This document shows positions 7,625 through 15,634 of a DNA stretch of 15,634 bases, piece by piece. Where the stretch lies: assembly GCA_025331435.1 (NCBI GenBank), contig JAIWNI010000260.1, positions 1 through 15,634 on the forward strand. Reading direction: 5' to 3'. The translations under genes and the position numbers were made by a program. The DNA is from Choanephora cucurbitarum. Lineage: Eukaryota; Mucoromycota; Mucoromycetes; Mucorales; Choanephoraceae. The notes beneath the pieces are model-generated. The model worked only from the letters and a program-made list of their open reading frames with translations. It was not told the DNA's origin and ran no database searches. Within the stretch, counting starts at the first letter, position 1. Each line of letters starts with the position of its first letter.

Positions 7625-8575
7625 CCCCCATTTAACCCTTCTGACTCCCTAGCCAATGTTCCTCGTAGGATACGCTCTCTTCCGCTATCCTACCTCTACC
7701 AGCTTCATCCTGAAAACTCATTCTGTCTTCAGCCTATTGCTAACCGTCAGGACCTGCAGCGACACCCTACCATATGTAGACGGTTTCACCGACTGATTAG
7801 TGATGACATTGTCAAATTTCTTCCCTTCTTTGTTCGAGCTTTCGTACCCCCACAATTTGCCCTCCTGGGACGCCACCCCTTCTCGCCTGTTCCAGATCAT
7901 CGTATTTTTGATTTGTCTCCCTTTCTCTCCTCACTCTTCCTGGATTTACCTTCACATCTCTCTTCGCTCACCAGGAAACGTTTTCGCATGCTCTGCTCTC
8001 CACCTTTGACCCCGTCACCCTCTTCCCTTTGCTTACCATCTACAAAGTGGTCCGTCTTTTGGAAATCTTCTTTGACGCAGGTATGTCGCACAGTGTGGTA
8101 CCGCATCTCTCACAAAAAGGTTCCTACTCGCCTTGTCATGCACAATTGGATACCAGCCTCCTTCCCTTCAGGAATTTGTCCTCTTTGTCAATTAAGTACC
8201 GAAGATTTTGAGCACTTTGTGTTCTCGTGCCCTGCTAAGTTACCGGTATGGCAGCAGGTGTGGGACGCCTTTTTCGTCGGCCGGGTTGATCTTATCATGG
8301 ATACCTCTCCGTTAAGACAGGCAATTCTCGCACTCTCCTTTCCGCCTCTCCTCCCATCTTCCTCGCATTTCAGTCCTCCGGTTATTTTTGGTTCAACTCT
8401 CCTTTGTCTTTGGCGCGCCTTTTGGAGATTTTCTTTTGACAACGTCCCCTTCTCCTCCTCCACCATTTTCAACTCGCTGACTTTTACCATTTCGCAATCT
8501 GCCAAGGAATCTCTCATCCTGAGAGGCATTTCCCTTCGCCCGCTACCTTTCTTTGATGTTGACAATACCGTTTAA
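7625..8575 (+). pseudogene. LINE ORF2, last part: C-terminal region with zinc-binding motif
   Basis: The frame is open from the right edge of the insertion to TAA 8573-8575 and joins the middle part exactly when the insertion and one duplication are removed. It carries the conserved C-terminal block of L1/Tx1 ORF2: a WYRISHKKVPTRLVMHNW-like stretch, then CPLCQLSTEDFEHFVFSC (first Cys codon at 8177), a CX2CX8HX4C zinc motif of the zf-RVT type. This region is thought to help RNA or DNA binding during target-primed reverse transcription. The complete ORF2 would be about 1,330 residues, normal for the group. No stop or frameshift occurs in this part. Confidence 0.88.
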
Positions 8576-8690
8576 CATTTTATTTTCTTTATAATTTTCT
8601 TATTTTATTCTTTTATACAAAGTTAACCACAATCAAAACCCACAAAACCTATAACCTAAACATTTTAAAATTACAAAATCCAAAAACATA
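8576..8690 (+). other. LINE 3' untranslated region with A-rich end
   Basis: A T-rich then A-rich tail follows the ORF2 stop (ATTTTAAAATTACAAAATCC..., ending near CAAAAACATA). It has no clean poly(A) or simple tandem tail, so the exact 3' end of the LINE is uncertain. Sequence typical of a gypsy gag tail begins about 14 bases later. Confidence 0.5.
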
Positions 8691-8703
8691 GTTGTGACTT
8701 GCC

Positions 8704-9756
8704 ATGCAAGCACTCAATAAATTGAGCCTTAGTGCCCTTATAAAAAAAAAAGATCTCTATGCTGAAAGACTCTCAAAACCACCTGTTGTATCTGACTCAT
8801 CTACTTTACTGGCTAAGGACACCAAGGCTAAGCGTGTGACTAAGACTATAAAGGGAAAGGAAAAGGCTGATGAAGTGAAACGTGGTGTAATCAAGACTGC
8901 AAGGCACTCTGAAGCTCAGATTCAACCCTCTCAGGGTCCTACATCTTTTACCAGCGCCGCTCCTATCACTGACATCTATGAACCCATGTTGGACGTGACA
9001 CCTTCCTTACCCATTACTCAAGTACCTAGCACTTCTACTACTCTGCCTACTGACAAGCGCCGAAGATCTACTTCTACTGTTCCAGATCTCTCTCTCACTT
9101 ATGATATTATGGAGGACATCTTGAAATCTAAGGCTAATATTGACGTCGGCGATTTATTAGTTGCATCGCCGCGATTGAAGCGTCAATTTATTAAGGCTTG
9201 TGGGATGAAGGGATGACGCTCTGTAACATTCTCTGAATCACCTGTTACTCAAGGTTCCTCTTCGGCTAAACTAGCTTTCGTTGACCAGACTGGTGACCCT
9301 GATACTACTGCCATGTACTCTGACTTCTTTGTGAAAGGTCAAAAGATTCCTGTTATCATTGACACTGGAGCTGCCCGAACCTGTATGTCCTAAAGAATTG
9401 GCTGATGAAACTATCTCTTGACATTGACGCCCCTTCTAATACTGTGTTTACTATGGGTAACGGTGTGAAACAGCCGGCTCTCGGGCTAATCTATGATTGT
9501 ACCCATTAGTGCTGGTGGACAAGTTACTATCCCCGCTACTGTAGAAGTGTTACCTACTTTACCTTATCACTTGCTAATTGGTACAGACTTTATGGCAAAA
9601 GGACATGCTCGTATCAGTTTGGAATCCAATACCATCAAACTACAATACAAGAACGTCAAAGCCGAAGTCCCTGTTGCTTATGTTAGGAAAATCAAGGAAG
9701 GAAAGACTATCAAGCCTACCCCACCTGTTGTGTCCGCAGAAGAAACTGCTTACTAA
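8704..9756 (+). pseudogene. Gypsy gag C-terminal tail and aspartic protease, broken by stops and frameshifts
   Basis: The first 170 codons from the ATG at 8704 are basic and Ser/Thr-rich, then YDIMEDILKSKANIDVGDLL and SPRLKRQFI, a block found just before the protease in many fungal gypsy polyproteins. An in-frame TGA at 9214 interrupts it; the same frame continues to the protease active site VIIDTGAA (about 9355-9378). Shifts near 9390, 9430 and 9490 follow, after which VPISAGG and LLIGTDFM (about 9570-9595) complete the protease fold, ending at TAA 9754-9756. The ATG is probably internal: no capsid domain or zinc knuckle precedes it, so the 5' half of gag is lost. The protease would cleave the polyprotein during particle maturation; this copy is dead. 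Confidence 0.8.
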
Positions 9757-10415
9757 TTGAAAGTAACAAGGAAGAAGACTATTGCTTCCAGACCTGACTT
9801 TGATGACTCTGATGCTGATACTGAAGACTAATATTTTTTTGATGAAGAAGAAGTACATAATGAAAATGATGATGCTATACCGAACTCGGATGACTCTAAT
9901 AATCTTGACTTTGAACAAACTCTGAATACGATGAACCTAACAGTAGAACAATCCACAGGTTCAATGAATAAGAATCCAGCCCCTATCTCTATCACTAAGA
10001 TACATGGTGATGATGAAGACTGTACTATTACTACTGCTCAAGACATTACCATTGGTCCCCGAACAGTACATACTACTTCTTTAACAAGCTACTACAAGTT
10101 CTTCACTCAAGATATCCCTACGACTAAAGTACTATTTTACTCCTATGGTCTCGGATAACTTTTTGAATACACATGCTGGAATCTCATTCTATATACATGT
10201 TGGTTTTGTTGACGTTGATTTTTGTATCCGTAACAACTCTGACTCTGATCTCGTCATTGAGAAATCTATGATGCTAGGAATACTCGAATGCTTTCGAAAG
10301 ACGGAATTATCAAAAGTTTAACTCGTATTGCATTCCTGATTCTATTGGAACTCATGTTACTTCACATCTTGTTGCTCATGTCACTACGCTTCATCATGTT
10401 GATATTGCATCCACT
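9757..10415 (+). pseudogene. Decayed acidic linker between protease and reverse transcriptase
   Basis: The protease frame continues past its stop and is rich in Asp and Glu (DFDDSDADTED, then TAA at 9829-9831, then FDEEE). It carries on through the open stretch at 9931-10158. Frame changes near 10140 and 10310 lead to the RT frame. No catalytic motif is seen. A poorly conserved acidic linker of this kind before RT is common in fungal gypsy elements. Confidence 0.6.
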
Positions 10416-11882
10416 TTGGATGATGAACAAGAGTTAGATCCTGATTTGCGAAAGCTGATCAATATCGATGGGACGCCTGAGCTCTTGAGGTCCAGGTTTC
10501 TTAAGTTGTTGAATCGGTATCGTAATATCTTTGATTGGCACAATGATAGTATGGATGAAACTACTATCACTACTCATGAAATACGACTCCAACCTGGTTC
10601 CGCTCCAAAGAAGGTTAGACCTTATCATTTGTCTCCTTAGGAAAGTAAATCACTCAAGAAAGAACTCGACAAAATGCTCAAGCTCGGTGTTATCTCTGAA
10701 ACTAAATATTCTGACTGGGCAAGTCCTATTATCATAATCCTTAAGAAAGACAAGTCGTATCGCTTAGTAGTTGACTATCGATATCTCAATTCATGTACGG
10801 TTCGATTATCACAGAATGTACCTCGAATTGACGATCTGATTGACACACTTGAAAAAGTAAACCTATTCACTCAAATTGATATGCGTGTTGGTTTCCATCA
10901 AATGCCTCTAGATCGATCCTCACGTCACTTGACAAATTTTGTATGCAAGTTTGGTAGCTACTCATATAATCGATTGCCAATGGAATTAGTCAATGCTCCC
11001 AGCGATTTTATGAAAATGGTTGAAATCTGTTTCCACTCTCTCTTAAACAAATGTGTGATCGCTTACTTCGATGATGTTATTACTTATACTTCTGGTACTG
11101 TTGAAGATCATTTGGTTGCTATTACGAAAACCTTTGAATGCTGTGAAAAAGGTGGTCTCAAACTCAACCCTGCAAAATGTTCCTTCTTTGCTGATAGAAT
11201 CAACTTTCTCGGTTATGTGATCTCATCCAAAGGTGTTGAACAAAGCACATCTATTACTGACAAGATTATATCTTATCCTATACCTACTCTCAAGAAGCAA
11301 ATCAAGAGCTTTGAATCGCTAGCTTCTTACTATCGGCGATTCGTTGAAAACTTTGCCAAGAACTCTCGTCCTTTACATGATCTCACAAAGGATAACATAC
11401 CAAAAAAAGTTGAATGGTCTGATAAAGCAAACGAATCGTTCCATCTGCTTAAACAAAAACTGGTAGAAGCTCCTGTTCTTTTGATTCCTGACTTTGACAA
11501 ACCGTTCTTTATCTTATGCAATGCCTCTATTAATGGTCTTGGAAGTATTCTCTCACAGAAAGATGATGAAGGCTATGAACATCCGGTTATCTATGCAAGT
11601 CGCTCTACTACTAAGGGTGAACGCAACTATAGTATAAGCAAATTAGAACTCTGTGCTGTTATCTGGTGACTCAAGATATTCAGACCTTACGTTCTCGGTA
11701 ATAAGTGCACTGTCACAGTCATCAGTGATCATGCTGCCTTAAACGGATTACTCAAAACAAAGAACCCTTCTGTTATTATTGCACGTTGGTTACAAGCTAT
11801 CGCCGAATATGACTTCAAGATTGAATACCGACCTGGCAAGAAACACAATGGACCTGATTTCTTGTCTCGTCTTCGCTATTAA
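10416..11882 (+). pseudogene. Gypsy reverse transcriptase and RNase H, with two nonsense codons
   Basis: One frame runs from about 10416 to TAA 11880-11882, broken by TAG 10638 and TGA 11667. RT motifs in order are KLGVISETKYSDWASPI, YRLVVDYRYLNS, FTQIDMRVGFHQM, RLPMELVNAPSDF (usual Gly replaced by Glu), the active site AYFDDV (Asp codons 11070 and 11073, intact), LNPAKCSFF and FLGYVIS. RNase H follows with FILCNASINGLGSILSQ, where the usual catalytic Asp of the TDAS motif is Asn (codon 11520), then YSISKLELCAVIW, SDHAALNGL and a GPDFLSRL end. The enzyme would copy element RNA into DNA and remove the template. The substitutions and stops show it is non-functional. Confidence 0.9.
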
Positions 11883-12317
11883 TATATTCTATATTGTTTC
11901 CGACCTAATCCGCTAACGTCGTTAAACTTTGTCGTTGAAGACCAATAATCTGCTAAAGTCGTTAAACTTTGTCAATGATCGACCAACGTCGCAAACGTCG
12001 CTTAAACTTTGTCGTCATCTGACCAGTGGAAGTGATGTCGTTAAAAGCTCATACTAGACCAAGCTGTGTTGAAGTCTCTAAAAGCTCATTGTTATTGATT
12101 ACTCATGGAAAAGCAAAAAACAATTCAAAAACCTACAAAAGACTCCGAAAAACAATCTCAAACCTGAAAACAATATATTACTCATTATTGTTGTAACAAA
12201 ATTTTTGCCAATATCCAAAAATAAACCCATTTTGCCTAAAACGTCTAAATGCAATAACTGTTTGACCTGTCTGTAATTCAATACAATATTACCTATCAAT
12301 TGCCCTATTTTATTATC
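11883..12317 (+). other. Non-coding spacer between RNase H and integrase
   Basis: These 435 bases have stops in every forward frame and split what is normally one continuous pol frame. The left half is the ~39-bp tandem array described separately. The right half (12096-12317) is AT-rich with no repeat or motif that I recognise. The left gypsy element in this window has no such spacer. Confidence 0.7.
11902..12095 (+). repeat. Minisatellite: five degenerate ~39-bp units
   Basis: The units start at 11902, 11940, 11981, 12021 and 12057, each opening with GACC, with lengths 38, 41, 40, 36 and 39. The first three share a core GTCG(C)TTAAACTTTGTC; the last two carry a variant TAAAAGCTCAT. The array lies wholly inside the RNase H-integrase spacer. 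Divergence between units suggests age or relaxed constraint. Confidence 0.75.
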
Positions 12318-13633
12318 ATGGAAGAAACTACTATCACTTTGCTCAAGAACTATCTGACTACTATGGAATACCCTCCTAATATTACTAAAAGGGAAGAAGC
12401 TTATCTCAAGAAGAATTCGTACAAATTTATCGTCCACAATAATACTTTGTATCGATTTAATCCTGAAATCAACTCTGGTTTGAAGAAAGTGCTAACACCG
12501 AGAGAAGCAAAGGAAGCTATCATTATGTACCATCATCATCCTTTGTGAGGCCACTTTGCATATTCAAACACTCTTCACAAAGTATCTCAAAAGTATTATT
12601 GGGAAAAATTGTCAAGATCTATCATGGAATTCATCAAGAAATGTCCTCAATGTCAACTACAAGGAAACAAGATTAAATCCGAAAGGTTACACCCGATTCC
12701 TGTTTCAAGTCCTGCTAAACCCTTTGATCGTGTATCCATAAACGTCAAGCACGTGTCTAAATCTCCAATTGGTTTCAGATATATCATTGTTGGTATTGAC
12801 TATCTGACGAAGTATGTAGAGGCTAGGGCCTTACAGTATCAAACTACTTCTGACGTTGCCCCGCTCATCTATGAAGACATCATCTGTAGACACGGTTGCC
12901 CTCGTTTCATCCACACTGACAACGGCAAACCTATGATCTCAAAACTGATTAGACATGTATGCAGACAATACAATATCATACACAAGACAATAACTCCTTA
13001 CAACAGCCAAAGTCAAGGTCTGATCGAAAGGTTTAACCGTGTTATTGATCAAGTACTCCAATGGAGGGATTCATCTCAAAAAAAAGACTGGGATATGTAT
13101 ATTCAAGCTACTCTCTTAGCATACAGAACCATTAAGCAAGAAAGTACCAAGTATTCTCCTTTCTATATGATGTATGGCTATGAACCCATTACTCCGCTTG
13201 ACAATAATCACAGGTTGTATAATTCCAAGGAAGCAAGCTTTGATTTTGAATTGACTATCCGTACTTCACAACAAATCCTATATCTCAATCGGATTCGTGA
13301 ACAAGCAATCAAGAATATTGAAACTTCTCAAAAGAATCAAATCAAGAGAATTGACAAGACCCTATTGGAAACTACAAGAACTCGAATCCTCCTTTTAAAC
13401 TTGGTGATCGAGTACTCTTATACAAGGATTATCGCTCTACTTCATGGAGTGGTAAGATTGAAACCACTTGGGAAGGTCCTTTTAATATCCAACATTTTTA
13501 GGGAAAGTCCACATATCATATCAAATCCACTGATCCGGATGATACTCTTTTGAAACGTGTTCACGGTAATCGACTGAAAATTTATGTTGACAGTCATTCC
13601 AAATGGAATCAAATTACCCGCTCCTTTATTTGA
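12318..13633 (+). pseudogene. Gypsy integrase as a separate frame, inactivated
   Basis: The ATG at 12318 (good context, ATCATGG) opens a frame whose N-terminus (MEETTITL) leads into a typical pre-integrase region. TGA 12546 interrupts the HHCC zinc module (HHHP...GHF, then CPQC). In the core, the usual first catalytic Asp is Asn (codon 12741, VSINVK); the second Asp (HTDNG, 12918) and Glu (GLIERF, 13026) remain with 35 residues between them. A frameshift near 13385 moves the GPY/F module (WEGPFNI) to another frame, which has TAG at 13499-13501 and ends at TGA 13631-13633. The enzyme would insert element DNA into the genome; the lost Asp, two stops and one shift make it inactive. Confidence 0.88.
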
Positions 13634-13788
13634 TTACTCATTGTTCATTTACTTTAAATTTTACTTATGATACCTGTCAAAAAAATAAAACAAAAGCTGT
13701 AGTTCAAAAATTCAAAAAAAAAATATAAAGACGGTATTCACTCAACATTTGAAAAACTTCATTCATTCTTTGAACTACCTTTTTCTAC
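13634..13788 (+). promoter_or_regulatory. AT-rich gap with a TATA box upstream of the 13841 ORF
   Basis: After the integrase stop there is an A-rich stretch, then TATAAA at 13724-13729, about 115 bases before the ATG at 13841. This is a reasonable distance for a Pol II promoter with a leader of roughly 80 bases. No other motif is recognised. Confidence 0.4.
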
Positions 13789-13840
13789 CCTTACTACCAC
13801 TATTACTACCACTACTACTATTACTACTATTATCACTACA
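13789..13840 (+). repeat. ACT/ACC triplet microsatellite just before an ATG
   Basis: About sixteen imperfect ACT, ACC and ATT triplets run up to the ATG at 13841. The tract is pyrimidine/A-rich and lacks G, as expected for an unstructured fungal leader, so it may be the 5' UTR of the next ORF. Confidence 0.7.
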
Positions 13841-14494
13841 ATGATGTACCGTTCAGATTCTGACGACGAGATTGTTCGTGACAGAATAGCTTCCAGCCCT
13901 GATGCCAGCGAAAGACTGGTTGTTGGAGTTGGCGAAAACATTGTTGCTTCTCCTGGTCCACGCCCCATAGAAGATTTCTCCTTCGCTGATCCCTCTGACA
14001 ACTTGTTTGCCGATGCTGGCGAAGAACCGGTAACTGCCGCCATAATCATGGCCGAAGCCTTCCAACAAACACCCTTTGACCCTGTTGAGCCATACCTAGG
14101 AATGAGGATTCGGGGAAGAGCTGAAGATAGGCACCGGCTCCAAGGCCTCTCTATCCATAGCACTCCCACATTCAGAAAGAAGATATCTGCCACCGAAAAA
14201 ACGCACGAAAAATTCCGTACCTGGTTCAAAGACCACTCTACCATCATCAAGAAAAGAGACGACCTGAACATCAAGGCAAAAAGATTCTACAATGAGTTAA
14301 TCTTGGAGATCATCAAATACTGCCACCATCTGTACGAGGAGCCCACCACTCAACGAAGCTACGATACCTACCTCTCTTGTCGCGCCGATGTTGTGAAGTC
14401 TCTTCAGAATGGCCATTCTCTTATTTACCCTATGGTAATAAAGAGCGTTCGCAGGGCCGACCACTGGTCTCGTACTGTTCCTTCTGACCAGTAA
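13841..14494 (+). CDS. Intact ORF of unknown function (217 aa) between dead integrase and 3' LTR
   Basis: ATG at 13841 to TAA 14492-14494, uninterrupted, in contrast to the wrecked pol on its left. I do not recognise the protein. Residues 1-75 are acidic and low in structure (SDSDDE near the start). Residues about 85-217 are basic and likely helical, with RKKISATEKTHEKFRTWF and KKRDDLNIKAKRFYNELI blocks and two Cys (YC at about 161, SC at about 180) without a zinc-finger pattern. No signal peptide, membrane segment or catalytic motif is evident, so an envelope protein is unlikely. It has a TATA box at 13724, a triplet-repeat leader and AATAAA at 14596. It may be a third ORF of this gypsy family, a captured host gene, or a domesticated element gene. 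The stop overlaps a splice-donor-like GTAAGT (14491-14496), so a further exon is possible. Confidence 0.6.
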   Translation: MMYRSDSDDEIVRDRIASSPDASERLVVGVGENIVASPGPRPIEDFSFADPSDNLFADAGEEPVTAAIIMAEAFQQTPFDPVEPYLGMRIRGRAEDRHRLQGLSIHSTPTFRKKISATEKTHEKFRTWFKDHSTIIKKRDDLNIKAKRFYNELILEIIKYCHHLYEEPTTQRSYDTYLSCRADVVKSLQNGHSLIYPMVIKSVRRADHWSRTVPSDQ

Positions 14495-14595
14495 GTTCTT
14501 TCTCTGCTTCTTTTCTGGTTCCTTTGCTTTTTCCCCTTGTGGTTTTCTTTGGTGCTTCTTTACTTCACATATCATTATCTTTTTTTTCCTCTCTG

Positions 14596-14601
14596 AATAA
14601 A
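14596..14601 (+). terminator. Poly(A) signal AATAAA after the 13841 ORF
   Basis: A canonical AATAAA lies 102 bases after the stop codon, following a long T/C-rich tract and followed by an A run. The spacing fits a short 3' UTR. A chance match is possible in such AT-rich DNA. Confidence 0.4.
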
Positions 14602-15241
14602 TATTACCCTTTAAAAAAAATCTCTCTCCAAAAACTTTTATTTTCAAAATTTATTTTCAAGAACCTTTTATCAAGATTATATACTACTATTCAAAAAATC
14701 ATCAAGACTTTACATTTTTTCAACTGCTTCAATTATTACCAAGATGCGCCAAACACTCTGATCTCTCTCGTCATTTCACCATCAGTTTGACTGTTCCTTG
14801 TCACCTACCTTATCAATTGTTACTTCACTACTCAACAATTACTTCAACAATTATTTCAACAATTATTTCAACAATTTATCTTAGCGACTTAACTTCAACG
14901 ATTTATTTTCAACAACTCAATTTAACAACTCAATTTAAAAATTCAATTCAACAGTTTATTATCATCATTTATTTTTCGCCAACTTATTATAAACTTTAAG
15001 AAATGCGATCGACAATTATTTACAATTTCAATGTTTCCAGATCAGTACTTTAGCAACATACTTTTCAGTTGATCCGTTTCAATTCAATCTATTATTTCAA
15101 CTATCAAATACGATCATCTATTTTCGACTATCAATATTCTCGAGATGGTACTTCAAGACTTTATTTTCAATACTCTTGGTGTAAGACTGACTCTTATATG
15201 GATCCTTTTGACGGTCATGGGTCATGATCCTCTTCGAACCC
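14602..15241 (+). other. AT-rich non-coding region before the 3' LTR
   Basis: Apart from the 12-bp repeats at 14832-14965, I see only AT-rich sequence here, with no credible ORF on either strand. The length between the pol end and LTR (about 1.6 kb including the extra ORF) is long for a gypsy element. Confidence 0.55.
14832..14965 (+). repeat. 12-bp tandem repeats (TCAACAATTAYT), degenerating rightward
   Basis: Four nearly perfect 12-mers occupy 14832-14879, then looser copies (TCAACAACTCAA, TCAATTCAACAG) continue to about 14965. The pattern fits slippage-driven growth in the non-coding 3' part of the element. Confidence 0.7.
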
Positions 15242-15249
15242 GGAGGAGA
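15242..15249 (+). promoter_or_regulatory. Polypurine tract of the right gypsy element
   Basis: GGAGGAGA directly precedes TGTTACG, the kind of sequence with which many Ty3/gypsy LTRs start. It would prime plus-strand synthesis. Confidence 0.7.
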
Positions 15250-15634
15250 TGTTACGCACAGAAATTTTCCTAGTACTCAATTATTTTCTCACTTCTTTTC
15301 GCTGCTTTGAATCCAACTCTGTATTCCCTAATAGATATTCAACTCATTTGAGAACTCCTCTGGATCTTTTATCACACAACAAATCATTAGAATCCTTCTT
15401 TAACTTTCCATTCATAATGATTAAAACTTTTGAACATGTATTAATAATCCATTACATGATGACTCATTAACTTGACTGTTTAAAGTATCAGTTTGCAAGT
15501 CCAATATGACTTTTTTTAGAATAGTATATAAACTCTTTAACATTTCTTATCAATAAACTTAACTATACACCACAGCGCAAAGGTGTTGGGGGTGACAGAT
15601 ATATTCTGTAAACACAGACAGTGTTGTGATTCAC
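15250..15634 (+). repeat. 3' LTR of the right gypsy element (incomplete, runs off the window)
   Basis: It starts TGTTACGCAC after the polypurine tract. It contains TATATAAA at 15525-15532 and AATAAA at 15552-15557, in the order and spacing of an LTR promoter and polyadenylation signal. No ...CA end followed by a target duplication can be fixed before the window ends, so the LTR is at least 385 bp. No 5' copy is present in the window for comparison. Confidence 0.7.

Larger units (their letters stand above)
1451..8690 (+). mobile_element. L1/Tx1-type non-LTR retrotransposon (LINE), interrupted by a 1.6-kb inverted-repeat element
   Basis: This is a two-ORF LINE: ORF1 with CCHC knuckles, and ORF2 with APE endonuclease, reverse transcriptase and a C-terminal zinc motif, followed by a short A-rich 3' UTR. 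The RT core wording (LLLDQEKAYDRV, NWRPISLIN) resembles the L1/Tx1 group more than Tad; this clade call is by memory of motifs, not by a tree. Such elements copy by target-primed reverse transcription. Both boundaries are approximate: the left one lies between about 1347 and 1470, the right one in the A-rich tract near 8690. I could not find a convincing target-site duplication. The copy has one nonsense codon (4807-4809) and the insertion at 5995-7616, but is otherwise open, so it is fairly recent. Confidence 0.88.
8691..15634 (+). mobile_element. Second Ty3/gypsy retrotransposon, 5'-truncated and decayed, running off the right edge
   Basis: The order is gag tail, protease, acidic linker, RT, RNase H, minisatellite spacer, integrase, an intact extra ORF, polypurine tract and LTR start. 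It lacks a 5' LTR, a primer-binding site and the capsid part of gag; these are either deleted or displaced at the junction with the LINE. At least a dozen stops and frameshifts are visible in gag-pol, so it cannot move by itself. It differs in sequence and layout from the gypsy element at the left edge. Confidence 0.85.

Noticed and set aside
8188..8565. 125-aa minus-strand ORF
   Set aside because: It is antisense to the conserved C-terminal zinc region of LINE ORF2 and has no domain of its own.
8648..8660. Telomere-like CCTATAACCTAAAC in the LINE 3' UTR
   Set aside because: Only two imperfect units; not a repeat array.
8692..8697. TGTGAC as the far end of the left LTR (start TGTCAC at 1347), making the LINE an insertion inside that LTR
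   Set aside because: The inverted match is only six bases, no CA end or 5-bp duplication follows, and no LINE target duplication supports it.
9214..13501. Programmed frameshifts or stop readthrough in the right gypsy pol
   Set aside because: There are too many breaks, in all domains, together with lost catalytic residues; random decay is the simpler reading.
13759..14274. 171-aa minus-strand ORF with a Val/Ile-rich tail
   Set aside because: It is the antisense of the intact 13841 ORF; its hydrophobic stretch is just the complement of the ACT triplet repeat.
13841..14494. Envelope-like third ORF
   Set aside because: No signal peptide, hydrophobic membrane segment or cysteine-rich ectodomain is visible.

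Overview
The window is a eukaryotic, transposon-only stretch, most likely from an early-diverging fungus (Mucoromycota-like). That guess rests on AT-rich intergenic DNA, Ty3/gypsy elements beside an L1/Tx1-type LINE, and short pyrimidine-rich splice-like sites; it is inference, and no host marker gene is present. No confident host gene, rRNA, CRISPR array or prokaryotic feature was found. The window is a stack of at least four mobile elements of different ages.

Layout, left to right. (1) Positions 1-1263 are the 3' end of an intact Ty3/gypsy pol (RNase H tail plus a complete integrase with HHCC and DD35E). A polypurine tract and the start of a probable 3' LTR follow at 1336-1450. (2) About 1451-8690 is a non-LTR retrotransposon. 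ORF1 has an RNA-binding region and CCHC knuckles. ORF2 has an APE-type endonuclease, a reverse transcriptase and a C-terminal CCHC-type zinc motif. ORF2 has one nonsense codon (4807) and is split by (3), a 1,622-bp element at 5995-7616. This element has 262-bp terminal inverted repeats (259/262 identical), an 8-bp palindromic target duplication and no credible coding capacity. Each arm carries a tRNA-like Pol III promoter (A box plus perfect B box) pointing inward and followed by a T run. Removing the element and one duplication copy exactly restores the ORF2 frame. (4) From about 8691 to the right edge lies a second, different Ty3/gypsy element. It is 5'-truncated and heavily decayed: gag tail/protease, linker, RT-RNase H, a non-coding minisatellite spacer, then a separate integrase frame. 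It ends in a polypurine tract and an LTR starting at 15250.

Between the decayed integrase and this LTR sits an intact 217-codon ORF of unknown function (13841-14494). It has its own TATA box, a triplet-repeat leader and a poly(A) signal. It is either a third ORF of the element or a captured gene, and it stands out because the pol region around it is full of stops and frameshifts.

The most novel candidate is the element at 5995-7616: a non-autonomous inverted-repeat transposon whose arms contain convergent tRNA-like Pol III promoters, inserted into a perfect 16-bp palindrome of the LINE. Second in interest are the intact ORF at 13841, the minisatellite that separates RNase H from integrase, and the LINE ORF1/ORF2 arrangement (same frame, one TAA between them, and a possible 5' intron).
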